The translations under genes were made by a program, and so were the position numbers. A stretch of DNA of 64,000 nucleotides from Paratinospora sagittata (Eukaryota; Streptophyta; Magnoliopsida; Ranunculales; Menispermaceae). The DNA is taken from assembly GCA_035771175.1 (NCBI GenBank), contig CM069597.1, forward strand, positions 46,265,212 to 46,329,211, written 5' to 3'. Numbering within the stretch: the first letter of the stretch is position 1; the number at the start of each line of letters is the position of its first letter. This document shows, one piece after another, positions 22,667 through 35,662 of this stretch. Under the pieces are notes generated by a model. That model saw nothing but the letters and a program-made list of their open reading frames with translations. It made no database searches and was not told the DNA's origin.

Positions 22667-23104
22667 AATGAATAAGGTGTCAAAAGATTTTTGTGGTTCA
22701 TAAAACCCTTGCCTACATCTACATCTAGGAAATAAAAACAGGTACACCTATGTATGGACTCATTTATGAACAACTGCTTGGATCTTTCACACTTGTTGGC
22801 TCTTGAAGTTCTTTTGGATTCCTTTCTTTTGGACTTAATGCTTCACTTTGATTGGGCTTTATGGTTCTTGGATTGTGAATTAATCTTCCTTCGTCCTTTA
22901 GGCTTGATGGGTGTTTTGGTTTGCCTTTAACTTTGTCTTAGACGTAGTTGCTCTAATTTTGTGAATGATGACATTTCCCTATCCTTGGAACACCATTCAA
23001 ACGAGATAATTACTATACACTCTAGAGATAAACGTGTTGTTTTATTCAAAATCAATTGGGTTATATGCTCATCGTCATTGTGGTAAATGATATGTTTCCT
23101 TCTT
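22667..23104. other. Intergenic DNA before the LINE
   Basis: No gene is recognised. The stretch may include the decayed 5' part of the LINE endonuclease region, but I could not align it to a motif. Confidence 0.4.
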
Positions 23105-25085
23105 CCTGTTGCTAGTGCCTTATTCGCATCACTTCTGACCATGGTCCGATCAACTTGGAGATCGATATTGTTAACTGCAGCCCGACTCCATTCCGTTTTA
23201 AGAATATCTGGATCTCGCACAATGACTTTGGGAAGTTGATGGATAACTGGTGGAGAGAAGCTCATGTACACAGACAAGAAGGTCTTAAGTTCCTACTCAA
23301 GTTATAGAAAGTGAAGTCAGAGATAAAACTGTGGGACAAATCTATCTATGCGGCTGATCAACTAAAAAAGGCGTTAGAAGATCTTATTCAACACTTGGAT
23401 AGCATGGAGGGGCATCACAACTTGTCTGCAGAGATGGCTGAGATACGTTCCAGAGCTAAGGCAGAGTTGATGGAAATTTTAATCAAAGAGGAAATGGTGG
23501 CTTCTCAAAAAATCAAAAGGAAATGGATTAACGAGGAAGATGCCAATTCTAGCTTCCATAGGCTCTTGAGTAGTAGAAAAGCTAAAAATATGATATCAAA
23601 AATTGAAACCGAGGATGGGACACTTGTACTCTCTGAAGATCATATTGTCAGTGTAATTACCAATTTCTTTGAGAATCTATTTTCTACTACAGGGTCACCA
23701 ACTTGAGGGGTAGATGGTTGGGATTGGGCAACCATTACCAATTTCTTTTGAAGAAGAGGAAATCAAGGCAACCATTTTTGAGAGCGATGGTGATAAAGCC
23801 CCAGGTCCAGATGGCTTTTCCATGACATTCTATCAAAAATCTGGAACTCGTTAAAGCAAGATCTCTTGAGGGTTATGGAAGATATCTTCCAAAATGGCAT
23901 TGTCAATGTTAACGTTAATGAGACATATTTGCTTAGTCCCAAAGAAACTAAACTCATGGAAGGTTTCGAATTATAAGCCAATAAGCTTGGTGACTAGCTT
24001 ATATAAAATCATCTCGCAGGTGCTTTCGAACAAACTAAGATTGGTACTCCATAAGTCAATTGCATCCTCCTAGTTTGCTTTTACTCAGGGACGTTAGATC
24101 TTGGATGCTATTTTAGGTGCAAATGAGGTTGTTGAAGATTATAGGAGTAAGAAGAAGAAGGGGGTGGTTTTCAAAGCAGATTTTGCAAAGGCATATGATT
24201 CGGTCGACTGAGACTTCTTGGACTTTGTCCATCAAAAGAAAGGCTTTGGAAACCGATGGAGAATGTGGATTAATGGTTGTTTGAGGTCAGCGAATTACTC
24301 AATAATGGTCAATGGGAGATCAAGGGAAAAATTTCAAGGCAAGAGACGGTTAAGGCAAGGAGATCCACTATCGCGTGGCGGATGTGTTAAGTCGGCTTAT
24401 GAACAGGGCAAGTTAGCTTTTAGTCTTAAGGGGTTTCTTGATAGGCAAAGGAAAAATTGAAATTTCCCATCTTCAATATGACGATGATACATTGTTCTTG
24501 TTGCATGGAGATGAAGATAATGCTTTGGTTGCTATAGATATTCTTCAAACATTTTGTGAAATGTTGAAAAAACTAAATTTATCTAAAAGCCAAGTGGTAG
24601 GCATCAACATGGAAGATAATGTCATTTCATTGTTGGCAACTAAAATTGGATGCACAGTTGGATCATGGCCAATGGATTACCTCGGCCTACCTTTAGGGGG
24701 AAACCCAATATCCAGGGGGTTTTGGAACTCGGTGGTGGAGCAGATATAAAAAAAAATTAGACAGTTGAAAAAGATGCTTCCTATCAAAAGGGGAAGATTG
24801 GCGCTAATCCAATCAGTGTTATCTGCTTTACCTACATTCTTCTTGTCACTTTTTAAAATATCCCCTGGATGGGTAAGGTCATTGAAAATATTTCAAATAT
24901 TTCATCTGGAAAGGTGTGGATAAGAGGAACAATTGCCATTTGGTGAATTGGAATGTGGTTCAGAAGCCAGTGAGTAGAGATGGATTGGGGAGAGGGAATT
25001 AGGGAATTTGGCGAAGAGGAACGAAGCTCTTGCAGTAATATGGCTTTGGAGAATCTCTAAGGACCCATAGTCCTTATGGGCTAAG
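23105..25085 (+). pseudogene. L1-type LINE, part A: endonuclease end and reverse transcriptase
   Basis: Plus-strand frames, broken by stops and frameshifts, carry L1 landmarks in order: ITSDHGPINLEI (end of the AP endonuclease), FRFKNIWISHNDF, KIKRKWINEEDANSSFHRLL, KAPGPDGFSMTFYQKS, NYKPISLVTSLYKIISQVLS, FKADFAKAYDSVD, then RRLRQGDPLS, YDDDTLFLLHGDED (the catalytic DD box) and YLGLPLGGNPIS. The element is 5'-truncated and inactive. At about 25,085 it runs abruptly into the minisatellite. The segment from 24,408 on is duplicated on the far side of the array. Confidence 0.9.
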
Positions 25086-28000
25086 TCCTTATATAAGCCA
25101 AAGTGCTTATATAAGTAAATTCATAATTTTCACACAAAATCTGTCTTTCTTGTGCTTACATGAATAAATTCATGATTTTCAACCGAAATGGTACTTTCGT
25201 GGGTTTATATAAGCAAATTTATTATCTTCACCAAAATAGGACTATTGTGTGCTTACCCTAAATGAGACTTTCGTGTGTGTGTATATATAAACAAATTCAT
25301 GATTTTTGAATGAAATGAGATTTTCGTGTGCATTTATAAGCAAACTTATTATTTTCACCTGAAATTGTACTTTCATCATGTGCTTATAGAAGTAAATTTG
25401 AAAATTTCACCCAAAACAGGACTTTTGTGTGCTTATATAACTAAATTCATAATTTTCACCAGAAAATCTGACTTTCTTGTGCTTACAAAAAAAAATTCAT
25501 GATTTTCAACCGAAATGGTATTTTCATGGGTTTATATAAGCAAATTTATGATCTTCACCATAATATGACTTCTTTGTGCTTATATAAGCAAATTCATAAG
25601 TTTTACCCAAAATGAAACTTTTGTGTGCATATATAAACAAATTCATAATTTTGCATGAAATGAGATTTTCGTGCGCATATGTTAGCAAATACATTATTTT
25701 AACATGAGATTGTACTTTTATGAGCTTATAAAAGTAAATTCAAAGTTTTCACCACAACAAGACTTTTTTGTGCTTATATAAGTAAATTTATAACTTTTGC
25801 TCAAAATCTGAGTCTCTTGTGTTTACATGAATAAATTTATGATTTTCAATCGAAATGGTACTTTCGTGGGCTTATGTAAGCAAATTTATAATTTTTGCAT
25901 GAAATGAGATTTTTGTGTACTTATATAAGTAAATTCATGATCGTCACTTGAAATTATACTTTCATGTGAAATGAGACTTTTGTGTGCATATATAAGTAAA
26001 TTCATAATTTTTACTCGAAATCTAACTTTCTTGTGCTTACAGGAATAAATTCATGATTTTCAATCAAAATGGTACTTTCGTTGGCTTATATATGCAAATT
26101 TATGGTATGCACCAAAATAGGACTTTCGTGAGCTTCTATAAGTAAATTAATAAGTTTTACCCTAAATGAGACTTTCATGTGCATATATAAACAAATTAAT
26201 GATCTTTGCATGAAATGAGATTTTTATGTGCATATATAAGCAAATTCATGATTTTCACCTGAAACTTACTTTTCATGTGCTTGTAGAAGTAAATTCGAAA
26301 TTTTCACACAAAAAATAACACTGTTTTCTTATATAAGTAAATTCATAATTTTACCTGAAATTTGACTTTTTTCTGCTTATAGGAATAAATTCATGATTTT
26401 CAACCGAAGTGGTATTTTTGTGGGCTCATATAAGCAAATTTATGATTTTCACCAAAATAAGACTTTCGTATGTTTCTATAAGCAAATTCATAAGTTTTAC
26501 CCTAAATTGGGCATTCGAGTGCATATATAAACAAATTCATGTTTTTTGCATGAAATGAGAATTTAGTGTGCATGTGTAAGCAAATTTATTATTTTCTCTT
26601 GAAATTGTACTTTCATGTGCTTATAGAAGTAAATTTAAAATTTAAACCTAAAACAGGACTTTCGTGCTTATATAAGTAAATTTATAATTTTAAACCCAAA
26701 ATATTTATGATTTTCAATCGAAATGGTACTTTCGTGGGCTTACACAAACAAATTTATATCTTCACCAAAATATGATTTTTGTATGCTTATATGAGCAAAT
26801 TTATATTTTTTTGCATGAAATGAGATTTTCGTGTGCATATAAGCAAATTCATGATTTTCACATGAAATTTACTTTCATATTCTTATTCAGGTAAATTCAA
26901 AATTTTCACGCAAAACAGGACTTTCATGTACATATATAAGTAAATTCATAATTTTAACTCCAAATCTAACTTTCTTGTGCTTGTAGGAATAAATTCATGA
27001 TTTTGAACTGAAATGGTACTTTCGTGGGTTTATATAAGCAAATTTATGATATTCACCAAAATAGGACTTTCATGTGCTTTATATAAGCAAATTCATAAGT
27101 TTTACCCTAAATGAGACTTTCGTGTGCATATATAAGTAAATTTATGATTTTCACTTGAAATTGTACTTTCATGTGCTTATAAATTTATATACGAAATTTT
27201 CACCAAAACATTTGTGTGCTTATATAAGTAAATTCATAATTTTTACCCGAAATCTAACTTTCTTGTATTTACAGGAGTAAATTCATAATTTTGAACCGAA
27301 ATGGTACTTTCGTAGGCTTACATAAACAAGTTTATGATTTTCACCAAAATAAGACTATCGTGTGCTTATATAATCAAAAACTTCAGAAGTTTTACCCTAA
27401 ATGGGACATTTGCGTACATATATAAACAAATGAATGATTTTTGCATTAAATGAGATTGTCGTGTGCATATATAAGCAAATTTTTTATTTTCACTAGAAAT
27501 TGTACTTTCACGAAGGGCGCAGTCCCGCCGAGTTCTTACGTGCTTATAGAAGTAAATTCAAAATTTTGATCCAAAACAGGACTTTCGTGTGCTTATATAA
27601 GTAAATTTATAATTTTCACCCAAAATCCGACTTTCTTGTGCTTATAGGTAAAAATTCACGATTTTTAACCGAAATGATATTTTTGTTGGTTTATATAAGA
27701 AAATTTATTATCTTCACCAAAATAGACTTTTGTGTGCTTATATAAACATATTTATAAGTTTTACCTTAAATAAGACTTTCGTGTACATAAATACATGATT
27801 TTTGCATTAAATGAGATTTTCTTGTGCATATATAAGTAAATTTATGTATTTTCACCTGAAATTTTAGTTTCATGTGCTTATATATGTAAATTCATAATTT
27901 TAACCCCAAATTTGACTTTCTTGTCCTTACATGAATAAATTCATGATTTTCAACCGAAATGGTACTTTCGTGGGTTTACATAAGCAAACTTATGATCTTC

Positions 28001-31000
28001 ACCAAAATAAGACTTTCGTGTGCTTATATAAGCAAAATTATAAGTTTTACTCTAAATGAGACTTTGTGTACATATATAAGCAAATTTATGATTTTTGCAT
28101 GAAATTATACTTTCACGTGCTTATAAATTTAAATTCGAGATTTTCACCCAAAATAAGACTTTTGTGTGCATACATAAGTAAATTCATAATTCTCACCCGA
28201 AATCTGACTTTCTTGTGCTTACAAGAATAAATTCATGATTTTAATCGAAATAGTACTTTCATGGGCTTAGATGAGCAAATTCATGATTTTCACCAAAATA
28301 AAACTTTTGTGTGCTTATATAAGCAAATTCATAAGTTTTAACTTTAATGGGACATTTGAGTACATATATAAACAAATTCATGATTTTTGCATGAAATGAG
28401 ATTTTTGTGTGCATATATAAGCAAATTTATTATTTTCACATGAAATTATACTTTCATGTGCTTATAGAAGTAAATTCGAGATTTTCACCCAAAACTTGAC
28501 TTTCGTGTACTTATATAAGTAAATTCATAATTTTCACCTGAAATTTGACTTTCTTGTGCTTATAGGAAAAAAATCACGATTTTTAAACAAAATGGTACTT
28601 TTGTTGGCTTATATAAGCAAATTATTATCTTCACCAAAATAGACTTTTGTGTGCTTATATAAACAAATTCAAAAGTTTCACCCTAAAGGAGACTTTCGTA
28701 TGCATTTATAAACATATTCATGATTCTTGCATGGATTGAGATTTTGGTGTGCATATATAAGTAAATTCATGATTTTCACCTGAAATGGTACTTTTATGTG
28801 CTTGTAGAACTAAATTCGAAATTTTCACCAAAAACAAGACTTTCGTGTGCTTATATAAATAAATTCATAATTTTCACCTGAAACCTGACATTCTGGTGCA
28901 TACAGGAATAAATGCATTATTTTCAACCGAAATGGTACTTTCGTGGGCTTATATAAACAAATTTATGATTTTTACCAAAATACAACTTTCGTGTGCTTAT
29001 ATAAACAAATTCATAAGTAAACCATAAATAAGACTTTCGTGTGCATATATATAAACAAATTCATGTTTTTTTTTGCATGAAATGAGATTTTGGTGTGCTT
29101 ATATAAGCAACTTAATGATTTTCACCCAAAATTGGACTTTCGTGTGCTTGTACAAGTAAATTTATAATTTTTAACTAAAATTTGACTTTCTTGTGCTTAC
29201 AAGAATAAATTCACGATTTTCAACTGAAATGGTACTTTCATGGGTTTATACAAACAAATTTATGATCTTCACCAAAATAGACTTTCATCTGCTTATACAA
29301 GCAAATTCATAAGTTTTACCTTAAATGGGGCTTTCATGTGTATATATAAACAAATTCGTTATTTTTGCATGAAATGAGATTTTCGGGTGCATTTATAAGC
29401 ACATTTATGATTTTCACATGAGATTATACTTTCTTGGGCTTATAGAAGTAAATTTGAAATTTTCAATCAAAACAGGACTTTCATGTGCTTATATTAGTAA
29501 AATCATAATTTTCACCCGAAATCTTACTTTTTTTTGCTTACAAGAATAAATTCATGTTTTTCAACAGAAATGGTACTTCCGTTGGCTTATATATGCAAAT
29601 TTATGATTTTCACCAAAATAGGACTTTCGTGTGCTTATATAAGAAAATTCTAAGTTTTACCCTAAATATGACTTTCGTGTACATGTATAAACAAATTTAT
29701 GATTTTTGCATGAAATGAGATTTTGGTGTGCTTATATAAGCAAATCCATGATTTTCATCTGAAATTGTACTTTCATTCCTTGTGCTCATTGAAGTAAATC
29801 CAAAAAATTTCATCCAAAACAAGACTTTCGTGTGTTTGTCTAAGTAAATTCATAATTTTTACTCGAAATCTGACTTTCTGGTGCTTACAGGAATAATATC
29901 ATGATTTTAAACCGAAATAGTACTTTCGTGGGCTTATATAAGCAAATTTATAAGTTTTACCCTAAAGGAGACTTTCATGTGCATATATAAGCAAATTCAT
30001 GGTTTTTGTATGAAATGAGATTTTCGTGTGCTTATATAAGCAAATTTATGATTTTCACTTTAAATTGTACTTTTATGTGCATATAGAATTAAATTCAAAA
30101 TTTTCACCCGAAACTGGACTTTCGTGTTCTAATAAGTAAATTCATAATTTTTACTCGAAATCTGACTTTTTTGTGCTTATAAGAACAAAATTCATGATTT
30201 TTCACCGAAATGATACTTTCGCGGGCTTATTATAAGCAAATTTAAGATTTTCATCAAAATAGGACTTTTGTGTGCTTATATAGGCAAATTCATAACTTTT
30301 ACCCTAAATGGAACTTTCATGTGCGTAAATAAACAAATTCATGATTTTTGAATGAAATGAGATTTTTGCATGCTTGTATAAGAAAATCCAATGATTTTCA
30401 CCTGAAATTGTACTTTCATGTGCTTATTGAATTAAATTCAAGATTTTCATGCAAAACAGGACTTTTCGTGTGCTTATATAAGTAAATTCATAATTTTCAC
30501 TTGAAATCTAAATTTCTTGCACTTAGAGGAATAATATCATGATTTTAACATGAAATGGTGCTTTTGTGGGCTTATATAAACAAATTTATTATTTTTGCCA
30601 AAATAGGACTTTTGTGTGCTTATATAAGCAAATTCATAAGTTTTACCTTAAATGAGACTTTCGTGTGCATATATAGACAAATTCACGGTTTTTTAATGAA
30701 ATGAGATTTTCTTGTGCACATATAAGTAAATTTATGTATTTTCACCTGAAATTTTACTGTCATGTGCTTATATAACTAAATTCAAAATCTTCACCCAAAA
30801 TAGGACTTTTGTGTGCTTATATATGTAAATTCATAATTTTAACCTCAAATCTGACTTTTTTGTGCTTACAGGAATAATATCCGGATTTTCAAGCAAAATG
30901 GTACTTTCGTGGACTTATATAAACAAATTTATTATCTTTTGTGTGAGCTTTTAGTCTTATGGGAATAAATTCATGATTTTCACCAAAATAGGACATTCGT

Positions 31001-32745
31001 GTGTTTATATAAGCAAATTTATAAGTTTTACCCTAAATTGGACTTTCGTGTGCATATATAAACAAATTTATGATTTTTGCATGAAATGAGATTTTCAGTT
31101 GCATATATAAGAAAATTTATTATTTTCGCCTATAATTTACTTTCATGTGCTTATAAAAGGAAATTCAAAATTTTCACCAAAAATAGGACTTTCGTGTGCT
31201 TATAAGTAAATTCTTAATTTTCACCCGAAATCTGACTTTCTTGTGTTTACAAGAATAATATCATGATTTTCAACCGGAATGACACTTTTGTAAACTCATA
31301 TAAGCAAATTTATTATCTTTACCAAAATAGGACTTTCGTATGCTTATATAAGCAAATTCATAAGTTTTACCCTAAATGAGGCTTTCGTGTGCGTATATAA
31401 GCAAATTCATGATGTTCACCTGAATTGTTCTTTCAGTTCATGTGCTTATTGAAATAAATTCGAAATTTTCACCTGCAATCTGACTTTCTTGTTGTCACAA
31501 GAATAAATTCATGATTTTCAACCAAAATGGTATTTTTGTTGGCTTATATAAGTAAATTTATTATCTTCACTTAAATAGGGACTTTTTTGTGCTTATATAA
31601 GCAAATTCATAAGATTTACCTTAAATGAGACTTTCGTATGCATATATAAACAAATTCATAATTTTTTCATGAATTGAGATTTTGGTGTACATATATACGT
31701 AAATTTATGATTTTCACTTGAAATTGTACTTTTATGTACTTATAGAACTAAATTCGAAATTCTTACCCAAAACAGGACTTTCGTGTGCTTATATAAGTAA
31801 ATTCATAATTTTTACCCAAAATCTAACTTTCTGGTGTAGACAAGAATAAATTAATTATTTTCAACGGAAATGGTACTTTTGTGGGCTTATATAAGCAAAT
31901 TTATTATCTTTACCAAAACAAGACCTTCGTATGCTTATATACACGAATTCATAAGTTTTACCTTGAATAGGACTTTCGTTTGCATATGTAAACAAATTCA
32001 TGGTTTTTGCATGAAATGAGATTTTCGTGTGTGTATATATATATAAGCAAATTCATGATTTTCACCTAAAATTTACTTTCATGTGCTTATTGAAGTAAAT
32101 TCGAAATTTTAACCCAAAATCTAACTTTCTTGTGCTTATAGGAATAATATCATGATTTTCAATCGAAATAGTACTTTCGTGGGCTTATATAAGCAAATTT
32201 ATTTTCTTTAGTGTGAGCTTTTAGTCTTACAGGAATAAATTCTTGATTTTCAGTCGAAATGGTACTTTTGTAGGCTTATATATGCGAATTTATGATTTTC
32301 ACCAAAGTATGACTTTTGTGTGTTTATATAAGCAAATTTTTAAGTTTTACCTTAAATAAGACTTTCGTGTGCATATATAAACAAATTTATGATTTTGGCA
32401 TGAAATGAGATTTTTGTGTGCATATATAAGCAAATTCATGATTTTCACCTGAAATTGTACTTTCATGTGCTTATAGAACTAAATTCAAAATTCACTTTAA
32501 ACATGACTTTGATGTGCTTATATAAGAAAATTCTTATTTTTCACCCGAAATTTGTCTTTCTTGTGCTTACAGGAATAATATCATGATTTTCAACTGAAAT
32601 GATACTTTCGTGGGCCTATATAAGTAAATTTATTATCTTTACCAAAATAGGACTTTCGTGTGCTTATATAAGCAAATTCATAAGTTTTACCTTAAATGGA
32701 CTTTTGTGTGCATATATAAACAAATTCATGATTTTTGCATAAAAT
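25086..32745. repeat. 7.66-kb higher-order minisatellite array (~49-bp subunits in ~342-bp units)
   Basis: The whole region is built of ~48-50-bp subunits with the skeleton [A/C]AAA..GACTTTCGTGTGCTTATATAAGCAAATTCAT[A/G]A..TTTTCA. Seven diverged subunit types follow a fixed order: CCGAAATCTGACTTTCTTG, CCGAAATGGTACTTTCGTGG, CCAAAATAGGACTTTCGTG, CCCTAAATGAGACTTTCGTG, CATGAAATGAGATTTTCGTG, CCTGAAATTGTACTTTCATG and CCCAAAACAGGACTTTCGTG. A full cycle is about 342 bp, giving roughly 20 or more cycles, some shortened by loss of subunits (for example the GGTACTTTCG markers near 25,181, 25,509, 25,850, 26,063, 26,402). No coding capacity. Many subunits contain the 12-bp palindrome GCTTATATAAGC. Confidence 0.95.
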
Positions 32746-32752
32746 TTACAAT

Positions 32753-33318
32753 TGCAAGTAAGCTTTTAGTCTCAAGGGGTTTCTCGATAGGCAAAGGAAA
32801 AATTGAAATTTCCCATCTTTAATACACCGACGATACGCTGTTTTTGTTGCATGGAGATTAAGATAATGTGTTGGCTGCTATAGATATTCTTCAAACATTT
32901 TGTGAAATGTCTGGGATAAAACTGAATTTATCTAAAATCCAAGTTGCATGCATCAACATGGAAGATAATGCCATTTCATTGTTGGCAACTAAAATTGGAT
33001 GCACAGTTGGATCATGGCCAATGCATTAACTTAGCCTACCTGTAGGAGGAAGCCCAATATCTAAGGGGTTTTGGAACTTGGTGGTGGAGAAGATATCAAA
33101 AAGATTAGACGGTTGAAAAAGATGCTTCCTATTAAAAGGGCGAAGATTAACACCAATCCGATCGGTGTTATCTGCTTGACCTACATTCTTCTTTTCACTT
33201 TTATCTGGAAAGGTGTGGATAAGGGGAGCAATTGCCATTTGGTGAATTGGAATGTGGTTCAGAAGCCAGTGAGTAGAGGTGGGTTGGGGATTGGGAATTT
33301 GGTGAAGAGGAACAAAGC
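32753..33318 (+). pseudogene. L1-type LINE, part B (duplicated segment after the array)
   Basis: This is a second copy of the LINE stretch that starts at 24,408 in part A (CTTTTAGTCTCAAGGGGTTT ... LLATKIGCTVGSWP ...). It is not a continuation of part A. Relative to part A it lacks about 44 bases in the LFKISPGW region and differs by scattered substitutions. It is cut at AAAGC (33314-33318) by the solo LTR and continues at 35,663. Confidence 0.85.
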
Positions 33319-35662
33319 TGTTATGACGCCCCTGACGTAGGCTGACGTCATGACCGGCACAGAGTACTATACACTGTACATACCCATATACAGTATACAA
33401 TACACTGTCAGTCTTCACGTAGTCTCACAACAATTCCCAAAAATTACATCAATTTTTTTTTTCTAATATACCATAAATTAAATCCAATATAGATCTTTAT
33501 AATCATTCCATTCATTCCACAAATTAAAGTCTCATCTGATAAATATCTACGATCATCTCATTTCATCATCCCCAAGCATTATATAATATTACCACACAAC
33601 CCATCTAGGTGATATTACATATATATTGTGTGTGATAATTATACATATCAAAATAACAAAAATATAATCTATTTCCTCCAAGCATACATACACATACCAG
33701 ACGAAGGTTCACATGATTATCACTCACGGATTTTGCCTTTTCCCTTAGACTCAATACCTGAAATATTGGAGGAAATGGGGTGAACAAACAACAGCTCAGT
33801 GAATATAGTTCTTGAGATGACAATTATATACATTTAGAGAAATATGACATTTAAAATCGTTTCAAACACTTATTCAACACATGCATCATTCAACGAATAT
33901 ATTGTACATGTCAACATCATAAATTGCATGAGTTTTCAATAACATAATGCACAATCTCCCTCCTCCGCAAGACAAGAGAGCGGTCTAACCCTTGTATGGC
34001 CGTTACAAGGTTGCCACAGCCTTTCATTACCAATTCACAGTCATTTCAAGGATCGCAACCCTTGTTAGGACAGACCTACTGACAATGAGGACTCGCAAAA
34101 CGTCATCTGGGTCTAATTCCTAACGAAATGACATCAGTACAAACTCCAAGTGCTAAAATCAGTTTGCATGATCCATAAAACTCAATGCATTATATATACA
34201 TATCACATGCATACATTCAAACATTTTATATGCGTACAATGCCATACAAGAACCAAATCAAGAAAACTATACTCACAGTGGTTACACGAGGTTTCTAAGC
34301 CAATATACCCTCAAGAGCATTTATCCATGCACTTAATCTCTCAATTCAAACACTGCAATTTGGTAATTCAAACCATAAATCATCATGAGAATTACCATTT
34401 AAACTCACCAAAACACCATTACTAACACTCAAATTTCCTAGCTAGTTCAGCAGCTAAGATGGAGTTATTTCACCATGAAAATGCCACATTTACACTAGAT
34501 TTCAACACCAACGTACTCATATAAGCATATGAAAACATATGTCAATTTTATTAAAAATCTAGGACATTCTTAAAATTATTTTGTTCACATCGACACGTGT
34601 CAAATCAGTCATTCTATCATTCTACTACCTTCAACAGGTATTTCATTAAGGTTTGACACGTTCGCGAGACATCCACAGTCAATTTTACTCACAAAAATCA
34701 TATCTTTAGCTACTAAAAATATCAAAGTGTATCCAAAAATCATGTTCTTAACATCGAAACGTCCGGAATTCAGTTCTCTACGATTCTATGTTCTCAAACC
34801 GGAGTTTCATTGGATTCTAATTCCATTTTATGCACTGGATATGATTACAGTACTATTCATGCTATTCACTATTCATTAGAAACATGTGACTTTTTACTAA
34901 AATTGTCAAACGGTCTCCAAAAATCATGAAATTAGCATTGATTGACTCGCAACAGTGCATTCTACCATTCTATAGCCTTAAACTGGAGTTTCATCGGGTT
35001 TTAATATGATTCGAAAGATTTCAAAGATCAAAGCTAAGGGTTCCAAATGAATCCAAGCTCAAATCTAACTTCTAATAGCTATAAAAACTACAAACGAACA
35101 AATAAATTCAATCGAACCATATATTTAAGGTTCCTACAGCCTAGGAAGCGTTTTCCAACCTTCCTAGCGAATTTTCATTCACGTTGGGTCAAAACCCCAT
35201 TTTTTGGAAACGCCGTAAAACGGCTCCTACAGCAAAAATTACTCCGAAAGAAATGTTACATCTATCTTAGATATCAATTTCACGAAGAAATAGAGTGAAA
35301 AATAGTTACCGTGGGTCTCGATTCGGCGAAAATCTCGCGTTCCCCTTTTTTTCTCTTCTTTCTCTCCGTTCTCTCGCTCTCTGGTTCTTCTTCTCTTTCT
35401 TTTTGTTTCTTTTTTTTTTGTTTAACGTGTGAGAGAGAAAGGTGAGAGAATGAGATATTATAATACTAATGTATATCATATTATACTAATATATATATCA
35501 TCTTATAATCATCTTATAATATAATGATAAGATGACATTTAAGAATGCAAATCTACTTAATTTAGGTATGTTACACATATACGTTTAACTCCTACGTTCG
35601 TATACGCGTACGTCTATGTATTCCTCAACGTAGGTGTATAATTAAAAGTACGGGGTGTTACA
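33319..35662 (-). mobile_element. Solo LTR, 2.34 kb, copy 1
   Basis: Starts TGTTATGACGCCCC and ends GGGGTGTTACA on the plus strand, i.e. TGTAACACCCC...GGGGCGTCATAACA on the minus strand. A perfect 5-bp target duplication AAAGC (33314-33318 and 35663-35667) sits in LINE sequence that reads uninterrupted once the insert is removed. There is no internal domain, so it is a solo LTR, formed by LTR-LTR recombination. TGTAACACC starts and a >2 kb LTR are usual for some Ty3/gypsy lineages, but no coding region is left to confirm the lineage. It is homologous to the inverted copy at 37,436-39,524. Confidence 0.85.

Noticed and set aside
25086..32745. Possibility that the array is a CRISPR-like or centromeric satellite
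   Set aside because: There are no unique spacers of fixed length, all subunits are related, and the array is bordered by LINE sequence in a gene-bearing plant region; centromere identity cannot be claimed from 7.7 kb.
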